Source: Cryptomeria japonica
Lineage: Eukaryota > Streptophyta > Pinopsida > Cupressales > Cupressaceae
DNA length: 64,000 nt
Assembly: GCF_030272615.1 (NCBI RefSeq)
Contig: NC_081410.1
Location: 188,142,119-188,206,118, forward strand
Reading direction: 5' to 3'
The position numbers and the translations under genes were made by a program. Shown here one piece after another: positions 1-11,040 of the stretch (the stretch's first letter is position 1; each line of letters begins with the position of its first letter). Under the pieces are notes generated by a model, which saw nothing but the letters and a program-made list of their open reading frames with translations, was not told the origin of the DNA and did no database searches.

Positions 1-120
1 AAGGAAGACAAGAGAAAGAGGAAAAGAAGAGAGACATACATAAACACATATTATATATGTATGTCTATACATATGTGTATTAAATGTTAAGTTTACAAGC
101 ATACATTATTATGTTTTCAT

Positions 121-280
121 AACCCGTACGGGTTTTGTGAAACACAAAATAATGGTTTTAGTTTTACATAACCCGTACAGGTTATGTAGATTGTGAATAG
201 TACTTTTTGTTTTTCAAAACCTGTGCGGGTTATGGAGAACTGTGAATAGTATTTTTTGTTTTTTAAAACTCATCCAATGT
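121..280. repeat. About 49-bp tandem repeat, each unit headed by a palindrome
   Basis: Three 14-bp palindromes of the form AACCCGTACGGGTT (121-134, perfect), AACCCGTACAGGTT (170-183) and AACCTGTGCGGGTT (218-231) lie 48-49 bp apart. The spacers are also related: the second and third units share GTGAATAGTA followed by a T-rich run. This looks like two to three copies of a short tandem repeat with a hairpin head. No function can be assigned. Confidence 0.7.
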
Positions 281-1040
281 TTGGCTTGGTAAGATGGCTG
301 GAAAATGATCCTAAGGCTTGCAAGCCCATTTTCCCCCCATTTTTGTCCCTTTACACATTTTTTCATCTTCCAACATTATTTCTCGACTTCATCTTTCATC
401 GTCATCAGGTTTACAAATGATCAAGTGGGTATCTCTAAAATTACCACCATAATCTCACACGTCTTCTCAGTTTTCTGATCATATAATTTTTTCTATTTTT
501 GGACAACATTAGCATAGTAAACTTTAATTTTCTTTACCAATGCCTTGACAGTCCTCACAAACATATGTCTACCATTTTTTTAATAACTTTTGATATACTT
601 GACCAAATTCAAAATAAATTACATATTATTGTTCTACACTAGATTCTATACACTTATAAAAAAGGAATTTTGCATTTTTGATTATTTTGATGCAAGTTAT
701 GGCCAATGCACGAACAGGTTCCAAATGTTTAGGATGCGGTCACTTTAAAAAATTATTAAACAAAACATAATCAATGGAAAATTACAAAAAAATACATAAA
801 TTCTATATCTCACTCTTACCTATCATCCTACCAAAGGGTTTTCCAAAATACTAAATCTAACTATAGATTTTGTGTAACGCACAAAAACAACTATGTTATG
901 TTTTTCTGAAAAAATTAGGAACAATTTTTTGTGCATGAGAGGTTTGACCCTCTTAATCTTATCCAATTTAAAAAAACTTTAGTAGTTTAGAAACTAGATT
1001 CAGAGCACTAAAATTCTTATTCTTTTCTCAACTCCTAGTT
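281..1040. other. AT-rich sequence with no recognisable gene
   Basis: No convincing open frame, LTR terminus or known domain is visible on either strand. It lies downstream (minus orientation) of the truncated protease remnant of the Ty3-type element and may be eroded element sequence or old flank. Confidence 0.4.
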
Positions 1041-1090
1041 TTTAGTGCATGACCTTCAAATATCTCTTTGAAGTTCACGTTTACCTATTT

Positions 1091-1666
1091 TCAAAAAAGA
1101 AAAAAAAAGTGTCCACTTATACCCCCCTTTTTGTTCACTATCTTGGTGCACTTACCCTTCTGCAAACTCATGTCACCCTCTGATATAACCTTCACAACTA
1201 GTTCCATCAGATCTTTCTTCAAGTCACCTTTTGGTATAACCTCTGTAACCGGTTTCTCAGTATTGCAACTTTTCTCAGGTTTTAGATTCTTCACCTCCTT
1301 CTCTTTCTCCTTCAAAGAAATCAATTTGAAATTTTTCCCATCCTTCTCAATAGTGACTAGGTTTCTTCTACATTCATAAATAGCCCCTCTATCAAACTGC
1401 CAAGGTTTCCTCAACAAGACATGAAAAGCACTCATAGATACAACATCATGCAAAAATTCATCTCTAAAAGGCCCATTGTTGAAATTCACCAAACACTGCT
1501 CCTTTATCTCTATTTTTTTATCATCTTGCAACCAACTTACTTCATAAGGACAAGGATGCTCAAGCCTCTTCAATCCAAGCTTCACAACCATCTCCTCAGA
1601 TACCAAATTGTTAGTACTTCCACTATTAATAATAACCTTGCAACACTTACCACCTGATTTACACAT
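1091..1666 (-). pseudogene. Retropepsin-like protease remnant of a Ty3-type element
   Basis: The frame begins with a Cys/Gly/Lys stretch and then a block ending in NSGSTNNLVSEEMV, followed by a GAIYECR-like stretch and a Lys/Glu-rich linker. This is the layout of the pepsin-like protease that follows gag in plant Ty3 polyproteins; the catalytic triad there is normally Asp-Ser-Gly. Here the Asp position reads Asn, so even this fragment would be inactive. The frame ends in a Phe-rich tail, and nothing resembling reverse transcriptase follows. It is out of frame with the gag fragment upstream. Identity as a Ty3 protease is likely; function is lost. Confidence 0.65.
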
Positions 1667-1869
1667 AGTCCGAAAAAGACTCTTCCTCTAAGTAGATCTG
1701 GTATCCTTTCTTCTGAACATAAGGGATTCTCCTTGTTCAGGTGCACAGTTAGATCCGGTATGTTCACCTTTCAGTTCCTTATTTTCCACACAACTTCTTT
1801 CCATTCCTTTCTTACATTCATAGAATCTATGTCTAGTTTCTCCACACTTGAAACATTTTCCAGGAAACT

Positions 1870-2743
1870 CTCTACCAGTACTGCCAGTGCCTTTCCTCTG
1901 TATCTTTTGTTTCAGTTATTTACTCCTTAGGTTTTGATTCATCTTCCTCAATTGGTTTCTTCATACTCTCACTCATCTGATCTTTGAATTTCTCCTTCCC
2001 TCTATTCGGTTTTCTTCTTCTCATCTTCTCCTCAACCCTCAAAGCATATTGATAAGCTTCTTCAACTGTGGAAATCCTCAACATACTCATCTCATCTTGA
2101 ATGTTAAAAGAAGGTCCATTTATGTACCTTGCCACCCTTTCTCTATCCATCTCTCTATGTCCAAATCTAATCATCACCTTGTAGAATTCCTCAGAATATT
2201 CCTTCATAGTCATGTTTCTTTGTTTCATGTTCTACAACTTCTTGAACAACTCCAATTCATAGTCTCCCCATATGAACTTGACTTTCAATCTTTCAACCAT
2301 CTATCTCCATTGAGTGATCTTCAATTTACCATTCTCTACTTTGTCTTTCTACAATTCTTTCCACTATAAGACAGCATGCCCTTTCAAATTAGTCTGTGCC
2401 AACCAGACTCTCTATGATTCCTTGACATCCTCAAACTCAAAGTAGTCCTCCAACTCTCCGATCCAATCAATCAGATCCTCTGGGCTCAGCATTCCAAAAA
2501 CGTTGGAAACTTCAACTTTATGAACTTTCCTCACTTGTGCCACTTCTCTTGAGAATATTTCATCTCAATCATCTTCCAGTCCTTCAACCTCTTCAAGCTC
2601 TTCATCGACTTCTTCATATTCATCCTTTGATTCAGGGTTTCTTCGCAAACCAGCCAAAGCATTTTGGATTTCGTTCCTCAATTCATTCTTGAAGTCTTCC
2701 ATCATTTTCTCTACCCTTTGGGGTTTTTCCTCCTAGGCGGCAT
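1870..2743 (-). pseudogene. Ty3 gag remnant
   Basis: The likely start is the ATG at 2743 (product begins MPPRRKNPKG), about 180 bases downstream of the primer site. The best-preserved part, 2228-1920, reads as a Retrotrans_gag core: a motif close to MTMKEYSEEFYKVMIRFGHR, then an Arg/Lys-rich tail. Frames at 2956-2711, 2228-1920 and 1666-1091 are mutually out of phase, so at least two frameshifts separate them. A Cys-rich stretch near 1860-1760 may be the remains of a zinc knuckle, but I could not confirm it. No intact product is possible. Confidence 0.6.
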
Positions 2744-2919
2744 CTCTCCTTCTACTCCGGTGAACTGCCTCAACTCGATGATCTGACTACCGGTTTCAAT
2801 TACCTCTCCTCGATGATCTATTGAACACACACGCAACCTGCCTCCAATCAGCGATCTATCCACCCAAAGGAATGCCTCAATGTTCGCAAATAATTCTTCC
2901 ACCATCCAGTCCATAACCA

Positions 2920-2931
2920 GCTCTAATACCA
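2920..2931 (-). other. Primer binding site (initiator tRNA-Met type)
   Basis: The minus strand reads TGGTATTAGAGC, one base off the usual plant element site TGGTATCAGAGC, five bases inside the LTR edge at 2937. It fixes the orientation of the Ty3 element and shows that the adjacent LTR is the 5' one. Confidence 0.8.
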
Positions 2932-2936
2932 CTTGA

Positions 2937-3415
2937 TGCAGCCATAACCGATACAACCCTCAAAGAGAATCAACCAGTTTATGCAGCAAGAGTAACACAA
3001 CAAAAGCAGTAAGAAAACATAACAAGATTACATAAACAAATCATATTATTTCTTTAGAACTTTCGACAACCATCTAATTATCATAATATAATCATCAAAG
3101 AATATCTGGTAGTTAACTAGTTACATGCAGGCTATCAGCCAGATACAATCCAACCGGGACTCTAAGAATCAACTAGATCACAAAATGCGAATCTCAATCC
3201 TCAATCTCAATTCTACTTCACTTCCCCTACAAATGATTATCTAATATCATATTTATACCCACCAGAACATATCTGGGTCAGCCTCATAAGATTACATTTA
3301 CCAATGCAGAAAACAGAAATGTGTAACTAGGTTGGCCCTAAGAATTAAAGAAATCTTTTTGGAAAATAACAACCAAGAGGTGCGGTTCAGTAGGAAAGTC
3401 AACCACACACCAAAG
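2937..3415 (-). repeat. 5' LTR of the Ty3-type element, 3' portion
   Basis: The plus-strand edge starts TGCAGCC, giving an LTR end of ...GGCTGCA in the element's own orientation. The LTR continues at 10036-10368 beyond the nested element. The total LTR is about 812 bp after removing one copy of the target duplication. Confidence 0.65.
3411..3415. repeat. Target site duplication CAAAG, left copy
   Basis: CAAAG lies directly against the LTR end TGTTGG at 3416. The same five bases follow the other LTR end at 10030, so the nested element is complete. Confidence 0.85.
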
Positions 3416-4326
3416 TGTTGGGATACAAGAACACTAAGAGGGGGGGGCGGGGGGGTAAATTAGTGTTCTGTCGATATGAACAATTTTTATCTTTTTATAC
3501 CATACACATATAAACTGGTAAACAAATAAACATATAACAAGAAGCAAATACACCATCCACATAAATGAACAATATAACACACAAAATTTATACGTGGAAA
3601 ACCTCAAAGAGGAAAAACCATGGTGGGATTTGTGACCCACAATATCAGTTCATTGGCCATATGAAAAGATATTACATATAATGGGGGCCTGCACTTGTAG
3701 GAAGGCACACTGCCTAGAGAATACTTCTCATCATTAAAGAGCCTCACTAACTACAAGCTTTATGTTAAATAAAGTTACTGAAAATGAACTTAAGAATGCA
3801 TCTGCTATACCAAAATAGAGTTTCGGTTATAGCTCTACTCTGTACCGGTTCATAAACCCCTGAACTACTACCGATATCTCTTCTCCTCCAAGAATGCTTT
3901 CCAAGCTATCTACAAATCATTGCATGATATAACATTCATATAAAAAATGATCTTCATACATATACTTCACATTATATAGTTATGCTATATTCTCCTATGT
4001 CCATATCATGTCTGTCTCTTCTATCATATCATATCATATATCCTAGCAGAATGACCTATATACCCATTACAAATAATATGCCTTATGTTGGCTTACAATA
4101 CATTTACAAAAGACATTCAATGTCAGCCTTGACAATAATTAAAAAATAAATCCTCCTTGATGTCAGCTTCCAATGAAGTATTGATGCCGATGTCGGTGTT
4201 GGTGCCGATGTAGTGCTGAATGCTCCAAACCCGGTATCTGCCTCCTAGTGCTAGTGTATGACTTCCATCTGATCTTGTTGTCATCAATGACAACAAAATG
4301 AATCCAATGAGTGTCAATTGCCAACA
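3416..4326 (-). repeat. 3' LTR of the nested element (911 bp)
   Basis: Starts TGTTGGG and ends CCAACA on the plus strand. It matches 9150-10030 throughout by eye, including the G-rich tract near the edge, the GTGGGATTTGTGACCC block and the repeated ATCAT stretch. Many substitutions and indels separate the two LTRs, so the insertion is old. Confidence 0.85.
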
Positions 4327-4490
4327 ATCATCCCCTTTGGCATTGATGGCAACACTCATGTGAAAAATGGATTCCCTGCCAGTATGCTCCCCTTGAGCAA
4401 TACATTCCTTCTGATATCCTAATATCCTTCCCATGAGTTTTTATCTGGTATTCTTTGATATTTTTCACATATGTACATACTCCCCCTTTG
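4327..4490 (-). promoter_or_regulatory. Three polypurine-like tracts inside the 3' LTR
   Basis: In minus orientation, A/G-rich tracts correspond to plus 4331-4340 (adjacent to the LTR), 4387-4393 and 4481-4490. The first and third are each followed by a GCATTGATG- or ACATTAATG-like block. The LTR-adjacent tract is the expected primer for second-strand synthesis. The same triple arrangement recurs at 61496-61648. Confidence 0.65.
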
Positions 4491-4609
4491 ACATTAATGC
4501 CAAAGACCAGTGGAAAAATTGAAATAATTTAGAACAAATGAATGTATACAATCAATTTTCACTTTAACTTGACTATCCTCAAAATTGCAAGGTATGCTTT
4601 ATCCAACAA

Positions 4610-7585
4610 CTAGAGATATGTATCCCATCTGGTTTTGAAAGTTTCAGAGATGGATGCTAGTCCACTTAGTAAGTGGGCAAGTGTTTCCTTCTCTTTGAAA
4701 TCTTCCGGTGTGGGTTTTGCTATCATGTCCATGCACTCTTTCTTATGAACACCCAAAGAATCTAATCTAGGACTTACCAGTCCTCTAAGACTTCTTTCCC
4801 TGCGAATGATCTTATCTTTCTCTTTCTCCAAAGGAAAAAATTGGTTCTCCAAGGTCAAAATTTGACCATCAATAGATGTGGTTAGTGCAGTCAATCCATC
4901 AAAATTATTAGCAATGTTAGCTATTTTATCATATAGCTCCTTTAACTTACCATCTACATTAGTCATAAGAATTTCTATGTTACAACACACTCTGTAGATA
5001 TTTGTACATTGTTTTAAACAAACCTCAATAGGAACGAGTTTGTCCTCAATTTTCTTCTTCTCTGTATCTATAATCTGATCAAAAGCTATTCTCTTAGCTA
5101 CTGTGAATTTTTCCAAATCCCGTCGGTCTGCAATCTACCTCAGAGATTGAAAATTGTTAGAGATATGTTCTGTCAGAGTCTTGAGCTTGTCGAAAGGGCT
5201 TGCTCCATCTTCAATCTAATAGTTAGGTAATAATTTGTGCAACACTGTGATCGATTGATCAATTATTCCTTTATTTGTAGTACCTTCCTTCGGTAATTTC
5301 TAAGTGGCCATCATCATTAATTCAGTTGGACTCAACTCAGAGACCGATTTCTTCTCAACCCGAGAAGTGTCAATTGCCAAAACCTTTGTTGGGGAAACAA
5401 TTTTAACTGCTGGTATGTACTCAGTTGCTTTTACCTTGTCCATCTCAACCTCTTTTGTATCGATGGCTTCGCCACTTGGTGCATTGTCAGCTACTGCTGG
5501 TGGAGTATTATCCATAATATTTATTTGTGCCGATACAAACTGTACATTCTCCTTAACTGTTGGTTGTGTCAAAATTAAAGTTGAACTGCCCAAAATACCT
5601 TTCCCTTTAGATTTGTCAAGAATGGTGGAATTTGTTGCCCTTGCAAATTCTTCTTGAGATGTGAGAAAATCTGGATTTTTCTGAAGGAATTTGGTCCAAC
5701 CCTTATTAGTCTCATTTATCACCTCATTTACTCTCCCCATCATAAGGCTTATCTGCTGGGGTTTGCTACTAAAAACTATCCTATTTGCAGTATCTATGTA
5801 TCTTTTCACTTCCTTGTTATTTATAGCACCACACATTTCCAAAAGTGCTACTTCATTAATCTCCCCATCTCTCTTGACAATGTCAAGTCTTCTAGCCTCA
5901 AGTTTATCATACAGGGATAGAGGTATCTCCTTCAAAATTTCAACTAATGCTTTCTTATAAATTTCTATATACAACAAAATATCCTCTTCTATTTCATTTT
6001 GCTCATTTTCTACTAAATCTTCATAATATTTTGATACATCTTTCAATATTCCATCTTTTTTGATTTTATCAATAAGCTCAGCACAGGTCATTGTGGTCTT
6101 ACCGGTTTCAATATCATCACCCTTCTTTTTGCTTGTGGTTGTCGGTGTGACTGGTTTCCTCTTTGGAATAGGCTTCCTTTCCGGTGATGGAGGTGTAGTA
6201 GGCTTAGTTGCCTTTCTAACAAGTCTCCTCCTAGGCTCTACCTTCTTCTTCTCTACCGGTGGTTGTACCACTTTCTGCCTTTGTACCCTTCTAAAAGACA
6301 GAGGCTCATTATCCTCAGAATCAAAATCAGAAGTGATAGGGGAAATGTGAACTTGCAACTTCTTCACTTCTGCAGTACCAACCTCTGTTGGTTTAGCTGC
6401 ATGTTTGGATCTAGAACCTAGTTGAGTGTTTATCTTATGAATTACATCCTGTATATATGTAGACATCCTTTTCTATTTTCTTCTCTCTTCTCTTCCTGTT
6501 AAAACTAGTTTTTACTTCAAGAGCCTTCTCTCCTTCTGTAACAACATTTTTGTATAGAGTTCAAAAATATTGTCATCTACCTCATATCCAAGCTCTATAA
6601 CCCATATTGTCCTTGGTTCAACTGCTTCCATAAGAGTTTCATTAGTTTTTACCATATAGCAGATCTCAGTGGAATACTTCTCCACAATGTTCTTTGATAT
6701 TCTCTCTCTTTGCCTCATGTTTTCTTGGAATGTTTTGAAATACCCCCGAAGTTTCTCATCTCTGCTGGTACCAAGACCGGTGATTGCTTTCTTGATCTGC
6801 ATACCTACCAGTATTTCATGAGCCCAACGCTTCTTCCCTAGACCAAGTAGCTCATTCAAGAAGTAAAGCATTAAACAAACAATCAAATTTCCATATCTTA
6901 AAGTGTCTTTCTTGACTCCTTTGATCTTACCAAGGTTCAGCATTAATTCACTCCTCATCCATCCACATAAGTCATACTTAACATTATTTCTAAGCATCTG
7001 ATATACAACATGAATGCATGAACTAGCAACATAATTCAATCGGTTGGATTGAGTTACCTTGTAACCAATTATCATGCTTGCATATTTTACATCAGTGTTG
7101 GTGATTGTTCTTATCCTCATTGATTTTCTATCAAAAGTCGCACCAGTGAGTTTTTCAACCTCATTGTTACAAATTTTCTTGCCAAGTTCTTGTTTGACCT
7201 TGGGTAAGCTGGTGACTGCTTAAATAGCCTCCTTCATGATCATGTAAGGCCTATCCAGCCAAATAAATTCATTGTGAACCCTGCTCAAAACATATATGAT
7301 AATCTCATCTTTGAATTCTGGTATGATGGTTCTGGAGTCTCCTAGTATCACAGATTGATACATGCTTTTGATATCCTCTGTGCCCAAATCCTCCAGGGTG
7401 CAGTGAATGTATGCCTTCACATCTTCAACATACATCACATCGTCAGGAACCCTAGAAAATGCTCCCATAGAGTCTTCCTTTTTACCAATTTCGGGAACTT
7501 CCTTGAATACTGGCCTTAATCTATCCTTGACTTTGACAATGGTGGGATTTGCAATGAAAGTAGGAGATGAAGATCCAAATGCCAT
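4610..7585 (-). pseudogene. Unknown 992-codon ORF of the nested element (family A)
   Basis: Four open stretches (7585-7220, 7120-6512, 6466-5300, 5116-4610) lie in one frame and are separated only by stops: TAA at 7222, TAA at 6514, and TAG at 6475, 5302, 5218 and 5137. The chosen start is the ATG at 7585 (MAFGSSSP). In order the product has an N-terminal globular part, a helical middle with a GYKVTQSNRLNYVASS motif, a Pro/Lys/Arg-rich basic linker just after codon 374, a conserved block containing KLEARR and MGRVNEV, an acidic/Thr-rich stretch, and a C-terminal coiled coil from about codon 824. No polymerase, protease or integrase motif is present. A homologue lies at 61694-64000. I do not recognise the family; a structural or envelope-like role in the element, or a captured host gene, are both guesses. 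Confidence 0.75.
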
Positions 7586-7589
7586 TTCA

Positions 7590-7780
7590 AAGAATACCTG
7601 AAAGCGAACACTGGTGGAAGATTGAGTGCTTCAGATAACTACTCGAAATCCTTTCACAATGATTTTGTTCTCTCTTCACTCACCTTTTCTTCGCTCTGAA
7701 TGCTTGAATGCTCAGTGAGTAAAAATGAATTCACTTACCCCCTTTTAACAGCAAATAAAACCCTAATATTCTATAATAAA
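7590..7780 (-). promoter_or_regulatory. Gene-like leader ahead of ORF A, with a possible small intron
   Basis: Upstream of the ATG at 7585 the minus strand reads like a plant 5' leader: an AGGGTTTTATTTGC block, then AAAAG|GTGAGTG at about 7688-7677, and TTCGCTTTCAG|GTATTC at about 7608-7592. These fit donor and acceptor sites of an 86-base intron (7683-7598). That would give ORF A its own promoter and 5' UTR, separate from the LTR. This is inference from consensus only. Confidence 0.35.
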
Positions 7781-7974
7781 TGTTTCATCAACAACCCTAC
7801 GGATGCCAGTTTCACAGTCTTGTGCCGAGTGAACCTTCATCGATGATGAACACAACTTTCAAGATCTCCTTAGATCTCTTCTGGGGTAATATACAAAATT
7901 TAGCAATGACTTTGCCAACCACTAAGGCTTATGCATCAGTTACCGGTGGAATTTCCTGTCGGAGGAGGAATACC

Positions 7975-9075
7975 CTATTCTACCGGTGGAGTTACTGATG
8001 TAGATCCATCTCCACTTGGTTCTTCAAATTTCCTAACCCATCTCTTGGTGTGATCTTGTTGTATTTTATCTACCTTCTTCTTTCCTTTCTCATTATCTTT
8101 ATCATTGCTAACCGGTTGAGTCTTGCTTCTGCAATACTTAGCAATATGATCTATTTTGTTGCATGCATAACATGTAACATTGTTATTCTGAATTGCTTTG
8201 ACAAATCCGGTATCATTTCTTGACCTACAATGCTTAGCAAAATGTCCAAACTTTCCACATGCATGACATTTAACATTCATTCTGCAATCTTCTAATCTAT
8301 GACCATATTTATTGCAATTTGTACATTGATACGGAACATAATTGTAGTTTTGATTTTCTTTATTTCTACATTGATTAGTCATATGCCCAAATTTGCTGCA
8401 ACCAAAACATCTACCATTGAATTTATAAGCATTAGATTGCATTACCGATTTCCTCTGTTCTGATAAGTTCTGCATACCAGTTGTTTGATCTTCATTAGCA
8501 GTACCGGGGCTTTCACCTTATACAAATCCAAGTCCTCTAGAATCATCAATCTATCTTTGTCTTTTCAACAAGTCATCCAACTGTGCAACACTGATCCTAA
8601 AATTTTCTTTATACTCACTTGCAGTAGTCAGATCATCTCTTAGAGTAGTTATTTGTCTCTCAAGTTCTTGTTCATTGTTTCGGGAGTGTTCCAAATCAGT
8701 TCTTGACAGATTATTTTCATGAGTCAATCTACCACATTCATCAAATTTGTTCTTCAGAGATATAGCAAGATTATCTTCCTTCTTATTTATGTCCTCAATA
8801 TCTTTTGATAACCTCATAGTCAGATCTTGTATTTCATTCTTCATGAGCATGTTTGCTTGACTTAGTTTCTAACATTGTTCCATAAGTTCATTCTTCTTCT
8901 CATCATCCAGTTTTTGCAAAAGTTCTTTTCTCTTGGCTTGAGTAGATGATAACCTTTCTTGCAGGATAAGAATGAATTCATTTGCAAAATTCAATTCTTC
9001 TTGCAATTTCAAGTTCTTCATCCTTTCAACATCATAATCCTCAAGAGCCATCTCAAGTTGCTTCTCCATAGCCAT
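7975..9075 (-). pseudogene. Gag remnant with coiled coil and four CCHC zinc knuckles
   Basis: One frame from the ATG at 9075 to 7975 (367 codons) is interrupted by stops near 8871, 8553 and 8515. Residues 1 to about 175 are Glu/Lys/Leu-rich heptad-like coiled coil. Four C-x2-C-x4-H-x4-C knuckles follow at about residues 223-236, 251-264, 270-283 and 302-315, with all metal ligands intact. Nucleocapsid parts of gag usually carry one or two such knuckles, so four is high. The globular capsid half expected of a Copia gag is absent, and the frame starts only about 60 bases inside the primer site. Its likely role was RNA binding during packaging. Confidence 0.8.
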
Positions 9076-9135
9076 GTTCAAATATTCCGGTTTTAGGATC
9101 TTCCTCAAGTTGTTAAACTTCTTCCAAGGTACCAA

Positions 9136-9147
9136 GCTCTGATACCA
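9136..9147 (-). other. Primer binding site TGGTATCAGAGC
   Basis: A perfect match on the minus strand to the common plant initiator tRNA-Met primer site, two bases inside the LTR edge at 9150. Confidence 0.9.
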
Positions 9148-9149
9148 AT

Positions 9150-10030
9150 TGTTGGGATCCAAGAACACTGAGAGGGGGGGTGAATCAGTGTTCTGCCGAT
9201 ATGAACAATTTTTATCCTTTTATACCATACAGATATAAAATAGTAAACAAATAAACATATAACAAGAAGCAAATACACCATCCACATAAATGAACATCAT
9301 AACAAAGAATTTATATGTGGAAAAACCACGGTGGGATTTGTGACCCACAATATCAATTCACTAGCCATATGAAAAGATATTACATATAATGGGGGCTTGC
9401 ACTTGCAGGAAGGCACACTTCCTAGAGCATACTCCTCATCACTAAAGAGCCTCAATGACTACAAGCTTTCTGCTAAATAGAGTTACTGAAAATGAACTCA
9501 AGAATGCATCTACTATGCCAAAATAGAGTTCTGGTTCTAGCTCTGCTCTGTACTAGTTCATAAACCCCTGAACTACTACCGGTATCTCTTCTCCTCCAAG
9601 AATTCTTTCCAAGCTATCTACAGATCATTGCATGATATAAAATTTGCATACAAAATGAGCTTCATACATATACTTTGCATTATATAGTTTTTCTATATTC
9701 TCCTATGTCCATATCATGTCTGTCTCTCCTATCATATCATATCATATATAAAAATGGCCTAGTAGACTGACCTATATACCCATTACAAATAATATGCCTT
9801 ATGTTGGCTTACAATACATTTAAAAAAGACATTCAATGTCGACCTCAACAATAATTACAAAATAAATCCTCCTTGATGTTGGCTTCCAATGAAGTATTGA
9901 TGTCGGTGCCAGTGTAGCCCTTAATGCTCCAAAACTGATATCTACCTCCTAGTGTCAATGTATGACTTCCATTTGATCTTGTTGCCATCAATGACAAAAA
10001 AATGAATCCAATGAGTGTCAATTGCCAACA
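9150..10030 (-). repeat. 5' LTR of the nested element (881 bp)
   Basis: Bounded by TGTTGG at 9150 and CCAACA at 10030 on the plus strand and pairs with 3416-4326. The target duplication CAAAG follows at 10031-10035. Confidence 0.88.
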
Positions 10031-10035
10031 CAAAG
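10031..10035. repeat. Target site duplication CAAAG, right copy
   Basis: Matches 3411-3415. Beyond it the interrupted Ty3 LTR resumes. Confidence 0.85.
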
Positions 10036-10368
10036 AACATTATACAAGACCCAAAATAGATCCACATGCCAAAAATCGCACTGGTAATGAAGGAAAACCA
10101 ATTGGTAAGCACAAGAACTGTCCCGGAACCCAGAAACAGTCAACCGGAAGTGATAACTGACTTGAAAATAACCCAAATGAACTAAATATCTGAAATTAAG
10201 CACATGAGCCATCCTGGAAACTAAAAATAAGATCTGCCATGAAAAGCAACTACCGGTACCAACCGATAAGAACACAGAAAACTGCATAAAGAACTAGACA
10301 AGAACAAAACTGAAAGGAAATATTTTTGGTTGATGCAAGATTTCTCATCGACCAGGGATTCTCCTACA
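10036..10368 (-). repeat. 5' LTR of the Ty3-type element, 5' portion
   Basis: Continues the LTR interrupted at 3415. Its outer edge reads TCTCCTACA on the plus strand, which is TGTAGGAGA in element orientation, a canonical LTR start. No matching target duplication can be tested because the other end of the element is missing. Confidence 0.6.
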
Positions 10369-10369
10369 T

Positions 10370-11040
<671 letters not shown>

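Larger units (their letters stand above)
3416..10030 (-). mobile_element. Complete non-autonomous LTR retrotransposon (Sirevirus-like ends) carrying an unknown 992-codon ORF
   Basis: Two LTRs (3416-4326 and 9150-10030) share TGTTGG...CCAACA ends and are flanked by CAAAG on both sides. The tRNA-Met primer site lies at 9147-9136, and three polypurine-like tracts lie just inside the other LTR. In minus orientation the internal region holds a gag remnant with four zinc knuckles (9075-7975), a spacer of about 400 bp that looks like a gene leader, and one long frame (7585-4610). I find no protease, integrase or reverse transcriptase, so it would depend on a partner element. The repeated polypurine tracts and the TTTGGCATTGATG motif beside them are features known from the Sirevirus branch of Copia; that placement is inference. 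Confidence 0.85.
1040..10368 (-). mobile_element. Decayed Ty3-type LTR retrotransposon, 5' part, interrupted by a nested element
   Basis: Read on the minus strand, this has a 5' LTR (10368-10036 plus 3415-2937), a primer binding site complementary to initiator tRNA-Met (2931-2920), a gag start at 2743, a gag core near 2228 and a protease-like segment near 1666. Reverse transcriptase, integrase and the 3' LTR are missing, so it is truncated near 1040. The LTR is split exactly at the CAAAG duplication of the element at 3416-10030, so this Ty3 copy is the older one. Family assignment rests on the gag and protease motifs and is fairly secure; the far boundary is not. Confidence 0.7.
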
